Shown here: piece by piece, positions 15,924 through 23,800 of the stretch
How positions within the stretch are numbered: position 1 is the first letter of the stretch
Layout: each line of letters opens with the position of its first letter
Assembly: GCF_002023715.1 (NCBI RefSeq)
Contig: NZ_MAHX01000018.1
Span: forward strand, 248,001-312,000
Reading direction: 5' to 3'
Origin: Elizabethkingia occulta
GTDB lineage: Bacteria > Bacteroidota > Bacteroidia > Flavobacteriales > Weeksellaceae
Length of the DNA stretch: 64,000 nucleotides
Program-made: the position numbers and the translations under genes
The notes under the pieces: model-generated
Told to the model about the DNA's origin: nothing
What the model saw: only the letters and a program-made list of their open reading frames with translations
Database searches by the model: none

Positions 15924-17012
15924 ATGAGAAACAATATTTTCCTGCTCATTCTCTTCACATATTCTTTTATATGTTTTGGGCAGAACAATCAGCAATCCAA
16001 TGAATATACTAAAGCCAGAGAAATCATCAAAGATCTTGATTCTATTGTTTCTCCAGATGGAATTCAGGAAAGATATAAAGCTGATATTGGTGGTATAAAA
16101 CAATGGGTATATGTTCGTGGCCAGAATAAAGAAAATCCTGTAATATTATTTGTACACAGAGGCCCGGCATCGCCTGTTTCCCCTATAATGTGGATGTTTC
16201 AAAGGCCTATTGAGGAATACTTTACTGTAGTAAATTACGACCAGAGAGCTGCCGGAAAAACTTATAATGCCAATGATACTCTTACTCTGGGAAAAACTAT
16301 TAATATAAACCAATACACTGATGATGCTATAAAACTTGCTGAGCTTATTATCAAAAAGTATAAGAAGAAAAAAGTTATTCTTGTAGGTCACAGCTGGGGT
16401 ACTATCGTATCTATGCATGCAGCTCTGAAAAGACCTGATTTGTTCTATGCTTATGTAGGAATAGGTCAGGTAATAAACACCCGGGAAAATGAACGCCTGA
16501 GTTATAATTATGCTATAGAACAAGCAACAAAATTAAAGAATGATAAAGCCTTAAAAGAGCTTGCCACAATTGCGCCTTATCCCGGCAACAAGCCTATTAC
16601 CAGACAACGAATTATTGTTGCCCGAAAATGGCCTCAATATTATGGAGGATTAACTGCTTACAGGAATAATTCTGTTTACTTTTTCCAGGCTCCGTTATTG
16701 GCACCTGAATATACGGAACAAGATGCAGATGCTATCGGCAAAGGAAGTCTGTTTACCTTAAGCAAAATACTTCCGGAATTTGTAAATACAGACTTCACTT
16801 CTGTTAAAAAATTCCCTATCCCCGTATTTATGTTTATGGGGCGACATGATTACACAACCCCAACCGAACCTACATATAAATGGTTGCAGCAAGTAAAAGC
16901 ACCTGTAAAAAAAGGAATATGGTTCGAAAACTCAGCACATATGATTATGTTGGAAGAACCTGGAAAGATGCTCGTTACTCTTCTCAATGATGTAAAACCT
17001 GTCTGTCAATAA
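15924..17012 (+). CDS. Exported alpha/beta hydrolase, proline-iminopeptidase-like
   Basis: 362 residues. Sec signal peptide in the first ~20 residues (LLILFTYSFICFGQ). Alpha/beta fold: VILFVHRGPASP where peptidase-family members have HGGPG, FTVVNYDQRAAGKTY, nucleophile elbow LVGHSWGT, an acid near FMGRHDYTTP and a His in ENSAHMIMLEEP. The full triad is present, but the oxyanion-hole motif is altered (HRGPAS), so substrate range may differ from true proline iminopeptidases. Monocistronic with a terminator. Specific substrate unknown. Confidence 0.82.
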   Translation: MRNNIFLLILFTYSFICFGQNNQQSNEYTKAREIIKDLDSIVSPDGIQERYKADIGGIKQWVYVRGQNKENPVILFVHRGPASPVSPIMWMFQRPIEEYFTVVNYDQRAAGKTYNANDTLTLGKTININQYTDDAIKLAELIIKKYKKKKVILVGHSWGTIVSMHAALKRPDLFYAYVGIGQVINTRENERLSYNYAIEQATKLKNDKALKELATIAPYPGNKPITRQRIIVARKWPQYYGGLTAYRNNSVYFFQAPLLAPEYTEQDADAIGKGSLFTLSKILPEFVNTDFTSVKKFPIPVFMFMGRHDYTTPTEPTYKWLQQVKAPVKKGIWFENSAHMIMLEEPGKMLVTLLNDVKPVCQ

Positions 17013-17035
17013 TACTTAGTCAGTATTTTCAGCAT

Positions 17036-17075
17036 AAAAAACCTCACAGATTTTCATAATCTGTGAGGTTTTTAA
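17036..17075. terminator. Bidirectional terminator
   Basis: AACCTCACAGAT / ATCTGTGAGGTT stem with A5 on the left and T5 on the right, between the hydrolase and the convergent DUF1634 gene. Confidence 0.85.
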
Positions 17076-17093
17076 ATTAAATGTTTTTTATTC

Positions 17094-17495
17094 TTAGCCC
17101 TTTACACCACTGAAAATACTAAAGAATATAACGCCCAGTACAATAAGGGTAATGATAATATAAAGCTTATCTTTTTCCATGGTAAACCCTATTAATGAGA
17201 AAAAGACACGAAATACAGGTGTAGCCACCAGAAAAACAACACCTAATTGAATAAGCTGAGCGGCCTGTAAATGAAATGCTCCGGATACAATCCCGCTTAG
17301 CGTTGTATTAGATTTACCTTCTCCGACAAAATGTCTGTAATCCGGTAATGCTTCTCCTCCGTGATTGATAAGGTACATAATCCCTCCTGCTAAAACAGTA
17401 ATAGAAGCTATTGTAACTCCCATTCTCAGAATCTTGCCAACCAGTAATTGTATATCCTGGTCTGCCCAGTAATGTTCAGAAAAATACTTTTTCAT
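17094..17495 (-). CDS. DUF1634 membrane protein
   Basis: 133 residues with three predicted membrane helices (MGVTIASITVLAGGIMYLI, QLGVVFLVATPVFRVFF, IIITLIVLGVIFF). This is the DUF1634 family, which commonly accompanies TauE/SafE genes and may be an accessory subunit. Its start overlaps the stop of the upstream TauE gene, so it is translationally coupled. Confidence 0.85.
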   Translation of the reverse strand: MKKYFSEHYWADQDIQLLVGKILRMGVTIASITVLAGGIMYLINHGGEALPDYRHFVGEGKSNTTLSGIVSGAFHLQAAQLIQLGVVFLVATPVFRVFFSLIGFTMEKDKLYIIITLIVLGVIFFSIFSGVKG

Positions 17496-18328
17496 CAGAA
17501 TTTATGGTTTATACCGTTTATAATCATCTCTATAGCAACTGCTGTTATGGCTACAGCAAAAATAATCCTTAGTAATCTGGGATTTATCTTTGGCAATATC
17601 TTTGCTCCTGTCAAAGCTCCCGCCAATACCCCTAAAACAACAGGGAAAGCAATTCCCGGATCCATATATCCACGCTGTAGATAAACAACAGCAGAAGCTG
17701 CTGCTGTAACTCCAATCATAAAATTACTCGTGGTAGTACTCACTTTAAACGGAATTTTCATTGTACTGTCCATTGCCAGAACTTTTAAAGATCCCGATCC
17801 TATGCCTAAAAGACCTGACAGTACACCCGCAAGTGTCATTAGAGAAAAACCTCCGGCTACATTGGTTAGCTGATAACTTACTTTCTCTCCGTTAACAGGA
17901 TAAGTACTGTTTAACTTTAGCTTTTCCGACAGTTGACTTCCTTTTGTAAGTTTTGTTTCGTGTTTCTTTCTTACCGTCATCGCTGCAGAAAAAATAAGAA
18001 CCATTCCGAAGATTACAGCAATTGCATTAGTCGGCATATAAATCGCGATAAAAGCTCCTACTACAGCTCCTATTGTCGTAGCTATCTCCAGAAACATTCC
18101 CAAACGGATATTCGTAATTCCTTCCTTTACATAAGCCGATGCTGCTCCCGATGAAGTCGCTATAGAAGCCAGCAATGCGGCGCCAATAGCATAACGTATA
18201 TCTACATGAAAAACTAATGTAAGCAGTGGAATAATAATTACACCGCCACCAAGGCCCGTTAATGAACCAAGGAAACCTGCCATATAAGCCCCGACAAGAA
18301 GTATAAGGGTAAAAACTAGAATGGTCAT
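17495..18328 (-). CDS. TauE/SafE-family exporter (second copy)
   Basis: 277 residues, about eight helices in two glycine-rich halves: GFLGSLTGLGGGVIIIPLL and GVLSGLLGIGSGSLKVLAM. A second TauE/SafE exporter, distinct from that at 11993 and under a GntR-type regulator. Start and stop overlap its neighbours (4 bp with the regulator, 1 bp with DUF1634), giving a tight three-gene operon. Substrate may be an organosulfonate, sulfite or another anion. Confidence 0.9.
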   Translation of the reverse strand: MTILVFTLILLVGAYMAGFLGSLTGLGGGVIIIPLLTLVFHVDIRYAIGAALLASIATSSGAASAYVKEGITNIRLGMFLEIATTIGAVVGAFIAIYMPTNAIAVIFGMVLIFSAAMTVRKKHETKLTKGSQLSEKLKLNSTYPVNGEKVSYQLTNVAGGFSLMTLAGVLSGLLGIGSGSLKVLAMDSTMKIPFKVSTTTSNFMIGVTAAASAVVYLQRGYMDPGIAFPVVLGVLAGALTGAKILPKINPRLLRIIFAVAITAVAIEMIINGINHKF

Positions 18329-18981
18329 AATGAAAAGTTGTTATTTAATATATTATCAAGAATTTTAGCTGCCTGCTTTTCTTTTTTATCTCTGATAGCG
18401 ATATATAACTGCTCGTGCAGGTGGTAACTCATGGCAAAAAAGCTGACGCCTTTCGGCTCTCTTTCGTGGAAAAAATCGGTTATCATTTCCGTGAACCCCT
18501 GATACAGCAAGAGCAATACCTGATGATTGGCTGCTTTCGCTACATTCAGGTGAAAAGCTATGTCTGCCTGAATGCAACTGTCTTTATCTTCTGCCAGGAT
18601 TGCTTTCTTTTTTTCCTGCAGACTTTTATCAATAGCCTCCAATTGTCCTTTGGTTGCTGTTTGACAAGCTCGCTGAATAAGTTCTCCTTCTACCAGGCGT
18701 CTCACATCATTTATCTCATCAAACTTGGCTTTCTTCAGAATATCCGAAGGACTTAGCACCTGACTTTTATTCACATAAGTTCCTGATCCTTGCTTTACGA
18801 TTAGGATTTTAGACATAGATAGCTGCTTTACAGCTTCTCTGATCGTAGAGCGTCCTACCTGATAAATTTCCATCAGCTCTTTTTCTGTAGGAAGCTTCTC
18901 CCCTACAGGATATTTCCCTTTCAAAATATCTTCCTGTATATGGGCTGTAGTAAGATCCGATAAGCGTTCTTTTTTTTCCAT
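18325..18981 (-). CDS. FadR-subfamily GntR transcriptional regulator
   Basis: 218 residues. N-terminal winged HTH (residues ~10-70: GKYPVGEKLPTEKELMEIYQ, VGRSTIREAVKQLSM, VKQGSGTYV) and a C-terminal FCD ligand-binding helical domain with likely metal-binding His residues (IAFHLNVAKAANHQ, MSYHLHEQLYIAI). Such regulators usually repress and are released by a carboxylate ligand. An inverted repeat, TGATGT-N10-ACATCA, lies next to its own -7 box, suggesting autoregulation of the GntR-TauE-DUF1634 operon. Confidence 0.92.
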   Translation of the reverse strand: MEKKERLSDLTTAHIQEDILKGKYPVGEKLPTEKELMEIYQVGRSTIREAVKQLSMSKILIVKQGSGTYVNKSQVLSPSDILKKAKFDEINDVRRLVEGELIQRACQTATKGQLEAIDKSLQEKKKAILAEDKDSCIQADIAFHLNVAKAANHQVLLLLYQGFTEMITDFFHEREPKGVSFFAMSYHLHEQLYIAIRDKKEKQAAKILDNILNNNFSL

Positions 18982-18998
18982 TATTAAAAATTACAGCA

Positions 18999-19028
18999 CA
19001 AAGATATGATGTACCAATTAAAACATCA
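18999..19028 (-). promoter_or_regulatory. Promoter and operator of the GntR-TauE-DUF1634 operon
   Basis: Minus-strand -7 box TATCTTTG (19006-18999), and directly upstream the inverted repeat TGATGT-N10-ACATCA (19007-19028) containing TTGGTAC. A regulator bound there would block the -33/-7 region. Confidence 0.55.
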
Positions 19029-19143
19029 GATGAATTTAAATTGATTATTTAAATAATTATTGTGGAGTATTATAGATAGTATCATATTATCTACCAGCTA
19101 ATTGAATTATAGAAAAGCCTGAATCCGATAAGGTTTAGAAATG

Positions 19144-19179
19144 AAAAGCCCTGTAAAGATTTAGTTTTACAGGGCTTTT
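19144..19179. terminator. Terminator of the OsmC gene
   Basis: AAAAGCCCTGTAAA / TTTACAGGGCTTTT, 14-bp stem with flanking A and T runs. Confidence 0.85.
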
Positions 19180-19199
19180 ATCAAGATTTTTACAAACTA

Positions 19200-19613
19200 T
19201 TAGTTCTGCAATGTAGCATTCAGTGTAATCTCGAAGCTGAAAGCTCCACTTACCGGACAGGTTTCTTCTGCTCCTTTGGCAATTTGCTGAAACTGTTCCT
19301 CAGATATTCCCGGTACTTTGGCAGTCAGCGTTAGTTCAGATTTTGTAATCTTCCCGTTTTCAAGGCTAACCACAGATTTTGTTTCCAGTGTTTCAGGAGT
19401 AAAACCAGCCTGTGTAAGATCAAGGCTAAGTTTCATCGTAAAGCAACCAGCATGAGCAGCTGCCAGCAATTCTTCAGGATTTGTTCCCACTCCGTCTTCA
19501 AAACGGCTGCTGAACGAATACTGAGTCTGATTTAGTACCGTGCTCTGTGTTGTAATATTACCTTTTCCTTCTTTGATGGTACCGTTCCATACGGCTGTTG
19601 CATGACGTCTCAT
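19200..19613 (-). CDS. OsmC-family hydroperoxide reductase
   Basis: 137 residues, the standard OsmC length. Peroxidatic cysteine C57 in AAAHAGCFTM and resolving cysteine C119 in ETCPVSGAF. Reduces organic hydroperoxides and acts in the cytoplasm. Monocistronic. The next plus-strand gene lies 316 bp beyond its start. Confidence 0.92.
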   Translation of the reverse strand: MRRHATAVWNGTIKEGKGNITTQSTVLNQTQYSFSSRFEDGVGTNPEELLAAAHAGCFTMKLSLDLTQAGFTPETLETKSVVSLENGKITKSELTLTAKVPGISEEQFQQIAKGAEETCPVSGAFSFEITLNATLQN

Positions 19614-19929
19614 AAATTTTTGTTTATTTGTTTCTGATGTTTACAGACTAAAGGTAGTCTTATTCGGTAAACTTTCAATATTAAAAATTGTACTTTTTCT
19701 GTTTTTGGAATTCATATATTTATTTTAAGATTTTAAAATCTCTAAAATAATTTCTGTTCTGATATGCTGCCTACACAGTTTCTGTTTTACTATCCAAAAT
19801 CATAAACTCTATTAATTTTTTATAGAATTAGTTCAAAAATTATACTTTTGTGACCTTATTCATTCACTCTGCTGAGTTTGAAAATAAGTCAAACGAATTA
19901 CGTCGTAATAATCTTTTAACAAATAAATT
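19614..19929. other. 316-bp divergent intergenic region
   Basis: No gene seen. It holds a plus-strand -7 box TACTTTTG at 19843-19850, 80 nt ahead of the carbonic-anhydrase-like gene. No convincing operator is visible. Confidence 0.4.
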
Positions 19930-20598
19930 ATGACACAATCGTACGAAGTTATTTTCGAAAACAACAAGAAGTGGGCGGCATCTAAACTTTTAGAGGATCC
20001 GAATTTCTTTCAGGAACTTGCTAAAACCCAAAATCCCGAGTTTTTATATATCGGTGGTTCGGACAGCAGAGTTACAGCAGAAGAAATGATGGGAGTAAAA
20101 CCCGGAGAAGTGTTTATCCACAGAACCATTGCCAATGTAGTCAATACACTGGATATGAATTCTACAGCAGTTATTCAATATGCTGTGGAACATCTTAAAG
20201 TAAAGCACATTGTGGTATGCGGACATTACAATTGCGACGGTGTAAAATCAGCAATGACTCCTCAGGATTTTGGACTTCTGAATCCATGGCTCAGAAATAT
20301 CCGTGATGTGTACCGGTTACACCAGGCGGAACTAAGCGCCATTGAGGATGAAGAAAAACGTTATGACAGACTTGTAGAACTGAATGTTCTGGAACAATGT
20401 ATTAACGTGACTAAAATGGCCTGCGTACAGGAAAGGTATCTTTTAGAAGAATATCCTATTGTACACGGGTGGGTGTTCGACCTTAGGACGGGTAAAATTA
20501 TCGATCTGGAAATAGACTTCGAAAAAGTACTGAAAGATATCCAAAAGATCTATAATCTTACGACCTCGGACTGGGTAATGAGAAGAAAAAACAAATAG
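19930..20598 (+). CDS. Beta-class carbonic anhydrase homologue lacking a zinc-ligand cysteine
   Basis: 222 residues, full length for the family. Conserved blocks: SDSRVTAEEMMGVKPGEVF, ANVVNT, VEHLKVKHIVVCGHYNCDGV and a C-terminal VHGWVFDLRTGKIIDLEIDF. Canonical enzymes bind zinc through Cys, His and Cys. Here H99 and C102 are present, but the first cysteine (GCSDSR) is Gly43 (GGSDSR; codon GGT, one base from TGT). Asp45 and Arg47 are kept. Loss of a ligand should weaken or abolish zinc binding, so catalysis cannot be assumed; a structural or regulatory role is possible. An unknown exported protein follows 20 bp downstream. Confidence 0.85.
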   Translation: MTQSYEVIFENNKKWAASKLLEDPNFFQELAKTQNPEFLYIGGSDSRVTAEEMMGVKPGEVFIHRTIANVVNTLDMNSTAVIQYAVEHLKVKHIVVCGHYNCDGVKSAMTPQDFGLLNPWLRNIRDVYRLHQAELSAIEDEEKRYDRLVELNVLEQCINVTKMACVQERYLLEEYPIVHGWVFDLRTGKIIDLEIDFEKVLKDIQKIYNLTTSDWVMRRKNK

Positions 20599-20618
20599 TT
20601 TTTTTTTAAGAATGTGAG

Positions 20619-20924
20619 ATGAAATTCTGGAGTATTGTTACATTAATGTGTTTCCTGAACTTTACAGCTTTGCCTGGCATTGCTGCAGTTATGGACTGGG
20701 AAATTCCCAGAACGGATGTAATGGTAAACGAAGAAGAACCGCATTCTAATCCCGCTTCTCTTATTGTCTACGAAAAGATGCTTCCGAAAACTCTGGAGGT
20801 CTTTGACTACCTCAGGTTTTTTGAGCCTAATTCAAAGGGCCAGGCTTTTGTGCTGGTAGATGATGCTTTTCATCTGTCACCTTTACTCACCATATTTTCT
20901 CCACCTCCGGAAAGTCTGCTCTAA
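20619..20924 (+). CDS. Small exported protein of unknown function
   Basis: 101 residues with a hydrophobic signal-like N-terminus (VTLMCFLNFTALPGIAAVM). The rest is acidic and proline-containing, ending in TIFSPPPESLL. No cysteine pairs or known domain recognised. It starts 20 bp after the carbonic-anhydrase-like gene, on the same strand and with no terminator between, so it is likely co-transcribed. Function unknown. Confidence 0.65.
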   Translation: MKFWSIVTLMCFLNFTALPGIAAVMDWEIPRTDVMVNEEEPHSNPASLIVYEKMLPKTLEVFDYLRFFEPNSKGQAFVLVDDAFHLSPLLTIFSPPPESLL

Positions 20925-21012
20925 AATCAGAAAAACAAAACCTCCAAATCTTTAAATCCAGAGGTTCTTAATCTCATCAGCTTTCTGCTGAAAATACTTT
21001 TCTATTTCAGAG

Positions 21013-21432
21013 TTATTTTTCTTTTATTAACTGCTCCAATTTATCAATCATTTCTTTTTGCTGTTGCAGCATACGCTCATATAGCTCCACCATTTTATCA
21101 ATTGGATTGAAAGTAGGACAATGATTATACAATGAAGGATTATGCATTGTTGCATGGTCATTATTATTAATTGTATTGGAAATAATATTTACAGCTTGTT
21201 CTTCATCAAAATTCTCAATCGCCTCAGTCGGAACTTTTAGTATTTTAGCAACCTGAGCCAGAATGTTGGTTTCTACTGTTTCTTTTTGCTCCAGTAACGA
21301 AACTTTTTTCTGATTCCAATCGTCACCCAATTCAAAAGCAAGAGCCTCCTGCTTTATACCTAACATTTCACGAAAACGCTTAATATTTCTACCTTGGTGT
21401 ATCTTTTTCTGCGGAGCATCGGAATGTGTCAT
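21013..21432 (-). CDS. XRE-type HTH protein with C-terminal coiled coil
   Basis: 139 residues. HTH at about residues 14-70 (NIKRFREMLGIKQEALAFEL, KKVSLLEQKETV), then an Asn/His-rich linker, then a coiled coil (MVELYERMLQQQKEMIDKLE) likely used for dimerisation. This architecture is common in Bacteroidota. Targets unknown. Convergent with the preceding small gene; only weak hairpins lie between them. Confidence 0.85.
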   Translation of the reverse strand: MTHSDAPQKKIHQGRNIKRFREMLGIKQEALAFELGDDWNQKKVSLLEQKETVETNILAQVAKILKVPTEAIENFDEEQAVNIISNTINNNDHATMHNPSLYNHCPTFNPIDKMVELYERMLQQQKEMIDKLEQLIKEK

Positions 21433-21559
21433 AATAACAGATTTTAATTGAAAGTTTAAATATAAGCAAAATTAAATTCCTGAATTATTCTGTAAAAAGA
21501 ATAATATATCTTTTTGCAATTTCTGAAATTCTCGAAAAAAAGATAATTCGTATTTTATA

Positions 21560-22975
21560 TTACAATTCCAATATCCACTTATTCAGGCTGATATCAGAAT
21601 CCAGTTTCAATTTCTTTTTTAGTCTGTATTTTCTGCTTTCTGCTGTTCTCAGAGCTATAATTTCGTATTGAGCAATTTGTTTTGTACTAAGACCCAGTCG
21701 AATATTAGCAGAGAGTTTTAGATCATATTCCGAAAGATCCGGCTCATGTGCCAACAAGCGTTCTATAAAATCCGGATATGTTTCTTTAAACTGTGCCAAA
21801 AAAGAAGGACTGTTGATTTCTGCCAGTTGTATCAGCTGATCTGCAGAAGCGTTCAGCTGCTTTTTCAGCTGCATATTTTCCAGTGTCTGTTCTTCCAGAA
21901 GGCTTTCTTTTTTTAGCTGCTTCGAGCGCTGCATCCGCAGTATTCCCGACACTACTAAAAGAAGTAATACAATACAGCCTGCAAAGATAAAGTACAATTG
22001 CTTTTTCTCCTTTTGCTTGTCTTCTTTTTCTTCCTGTAAAAGTTTGTTCACCGCCATTGTAACTGCCTCTTTTTCTTCATTTTTAATCGTATCATTTACG
22101 GCTTTGTACTTTTTCAGATATTCATTGGCCATTTTGGTGTCTTCAAGATAGTGGTAAGTACTGGCAATAGAATCATATACATTGCGAATCTGTGTCCGGT
22201 ATTTAGTTTTTTGAAAGGCTGATAATGATTGCTGATAAGCATCAAGTGCCCGGTTGTATTCCTTTTTTTCATTGTACAAATTACCGTAGCTAAACTGTAC
22301 AATCCCCTGTACCGGAAGAATAGCATAATCTGGCGTCTGTACAGCTTTATTCAGATAATAATCTGCTGAATCTAACTGTGCCTTTTTACCAATAAAGCGA
22401 TCAGCAATTTTACTATAAGTAAGAGCACTCGGCATTATTCTGATCAATTTTTTTTCAATCATCCGCAATGAATCTTCCTGATTCAGAAAATTAAGTCTTT
22501 TCCATAGAAAAATATATAATACCGCCACTTCCTGCTGTCTGGCATCTTTAATTTTTCCGGCATATTGTAAGGCTTTATCAAAATAATCATTCGACTGATC
22601 CAGTAGTCCCAGTTTGGTATAAATGCGTGCATATTCACCATAAAAACGAGCTTGCGACAGTGGATTATCCTTATTCATTTCTGCTTTGGCATTGTCCAGA
22701 TACTGCATACTTTCTTTTAGTTTTCCAACCGAAAATAGTAAGGAAGCAATATTAGTATGTGCAGTACTTATTCCTTCTTTATCTTTTAGAGCTTCGTATT
22801 TTTTAAGAGCTTCTACATTAAAAGCCATTGCTTTTGCAAATTCGCCTTTGTTATAATATTCGGCGGATGTTTTAATTGGTTCCGGAAAAAAAGAAAAATC
22901 CTGAGACCTGTAGCTCTCAGCCAACAAAAAGAATGAAAATAAAAAAAATTTCACTCCGGAAATCTTACGCAACAT
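21560..22975 (-). CDS. TPR-transmembrane-HTH regulator
   Basis: 471 residues. Signal/anchor at the N-terminus, tetratricopeptide repeats to about residue 320 (YYNKGEFAKAMAFNVEALKK, ALQYAGKIKDARQQE, GNLYNEKKEYNRALDAYQQ), one membrane helix (~330-350: YFIFAGCIVLLLLVVSGIL), a coiled coil, and a C-terminal LuxR-like HTH (LGLSTKQIAQYEIIALRTAE, RKYRLKKKLKL). The TPR part would be periplasmic and the HTH cytoplasmic, as in a widespread Bacteroidota class of membrane-bound regulators. Targets unknown. Confidence 0.85.
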   Translation of the reverse strand: MLRKISGVKFFLFSFFLLAESYRSQDFSFFPEPIKTSAEYYNKGEFAKAMAFNVEALKKYEALKDKEGISTAHTNIASLLFSVGKLKESMQYLDNAKAEMNKDNPLSQARFYGEYARIYTKLGLLDQSNDYFDKALQYAGKIKDARQQEVAVLYIFLWKRLNFLNQEDSLRMIEKKLIRIMPSALTYSKIADRFIGKKAQLDSADYYLNKAVQTPDYAILPVQGIVQFSYGNLYNEKKEYNRALDAYQQSLSAFQKTKYRTQIRNVYDSIASTYHYLEDTKMANEYLKKYKAVNDTIKNEEKEAVTMAVNKLLQEEKEDKQKEKKQLYFIFAGCIVLLLLVVSGILRMQRSKQLKKESLLEEQTLENMQLKKQLNASADQLIQLAEINSPSFLAQFKETYPDFIERLLAHEPDLSEYDLKLSANIRLGLSTKQIAQYEIIALRTAESRKYRLKKKLKLDSDISLNKWILEL

Positions 22976-23110
22976 TCGTTATGATTTTACTACTGTTAAA
23001 GATAAACAGAATTTTCGTTTAAAAATTCAGTCAGTTATTCATTTTTCACCATACTGCAAACCTACTGCACCCCTAACCTAAAAATACTGAAAATCAATAT
23101 ATTAAAAAAC

Positions 23111-23159
23111 TGAAGTATAATTACAGTAATGGTTTTCTGCAGAAGCACGGATAGATTTG
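23111..23159 (+). promoter_or_regulatory. Promoter A: conserved 41-bp upstream segment plus TAGATTTG
   Basis: The 41 bases before TAGATTTG (23152-23159) align without gaps to the 41 bases before TAGATTTG at 24604. Shared features are TGAAGTA, the direct repeat AGTA-N7-AGTA, and GTTTTC. It is the likely start of a transcript across the small ORFs. Confidence 0.5.
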
Positions 23160-23215
23160 TACCAGAAAATAAAACCGATTAAATCAATTAGTGTATAATC
23201 CAAATAACAAATGCG

Positions 23216-23293
23216 ATGAGAAATGATACCAAATTTATCCTGACCTGTGTAACCTTTATTTTTTTATGGCTATTAGGAATTTCCATGTTATAA
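23216..23293 (+). CDS. Possible 25-residue membrane peptide
   Basis: ATG-AGA-AAT start, a short polar head, then an almost continuous hydrophobic run (FILTCVTFIFLWLLGISML) and stop. It lies 57 nt after promoter A. It could be a single-helix micropeptide or chance; no homologue is known to me. Confidence 0.3.
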   Translation: MRNDTKFILTCVTFIFLWLLGISML

Positions 23294-23405
23294 AGAAGTC
23301 TCTTTTTATAAAACAATTCCGCAATACACCTGTGATATTTCAGACAATTCTTTTGGGAAATATTTACCCGGAATTCAAAGAAAACAAACTTAAAAACATA
23401 AACAA

Positions 23406-23531
23406 ATGAAAAATTATGTCCAACTCATACTGGTCGGAATTAGCCTTCTTTTGCTCTCTGTGGTGAATGAATGGCTTGATGAAAATCTTCTGATAGTAGC
23501 TTTTCATTATTTAACAAATGATAAAACCTGA
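23406..23531 (+). CDS. Possible 41-residue membrane peptide
   Basis: An ATG preceded by AAAAACATAAACAA, the A-rich leader style of neighbouring genes. The peptide has one hydrophobic helix (VQLILVGISLLLLSVV) followed by NEWLDENLLIVAFHYLTNDK. Size and leader are compatible with a real small protein; function unknown. Confidence 0.4.
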   Translation: MKNYVQLILVGISLLLLSVVNEWLDENLLIVAFHYLTNDKT

Positions 23532-23580
23532 ATGCCACAATACTATATTTTATTAAAAAAAATGAAAATAAAATAAGGAT

Positions 23581-23625
23581 AGGTAACATTTGTTACAAAC
23601 AAAACTAAATATCAGTCACATTTTT
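23581..23625 (+). promoter_or_regulatory. Class-II-type CRP/FNR dyad and -7 box upstream of the second CRP gene
   Basis: GTAACATTTGTTAC dyad at 23582-23595 (centre 23588.5); -7 box CATTTTTG ending in G at 23625, 36.5 bp away. Same dyad (opposite orientation of the central bases) and same geometry as at 27396. Suggests autoregulation of the CRP/FNR gene at 23769. Confidence 0.65.
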
Positions 23626-23698
23626 GCGACCGCTTAGGCAAAAAAACACAATAACAATTTTTTTGAAATAAAGATTGAACAATAAATATGATGAACTA

Positions 23699-23800
23699 AT
23701 GAAACCACAAAAAAAGAAGAAAAAAAATGTACTGCCCGAAATAAAATCCCCACACAAATGCTGTAATCATGGAAAGTTTAAGAGAGATTACAGCGTTTAA
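23699..23800 (+). CDS. Possible lysine-rich leader ORF overlapping the CRP/FNR start
   Basis: 33 codons beginning MKPQKKKKKNVLPEIK and overlapping the first 32 bases of the CRP/FNR gene in another frame. A start-stop overlap of this kind can couple translation, but poly-A in an AT-rich leader can also produce it by chance. Confidence 0.2.
   Translation: MKPQKKKKKNVLPEIKSPHKCCNHGKFKRDYSV

Larger units (their letters stand above)
22976..23768. other. 793-bp region without conventional genes
   Basis: It holds, in order on the plus strand: a TAGATTTG promoter that resembles the one at 24563, two short hydrophobic ORFs (25 and 41 codons), a CRP-like dyad with -7 box, and a lysine-rich 33-codon ORF running into the CRP/FNR start. 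These are listed separately. Nothing else recognised. Confidence 0.6.

Noticed and set aside
20938-20970. Terminator between the small exported protein and the XRE gene
   Set aside because: AACCTC/GAGGTT arms are only 6 bp with a long loop and no T-run.
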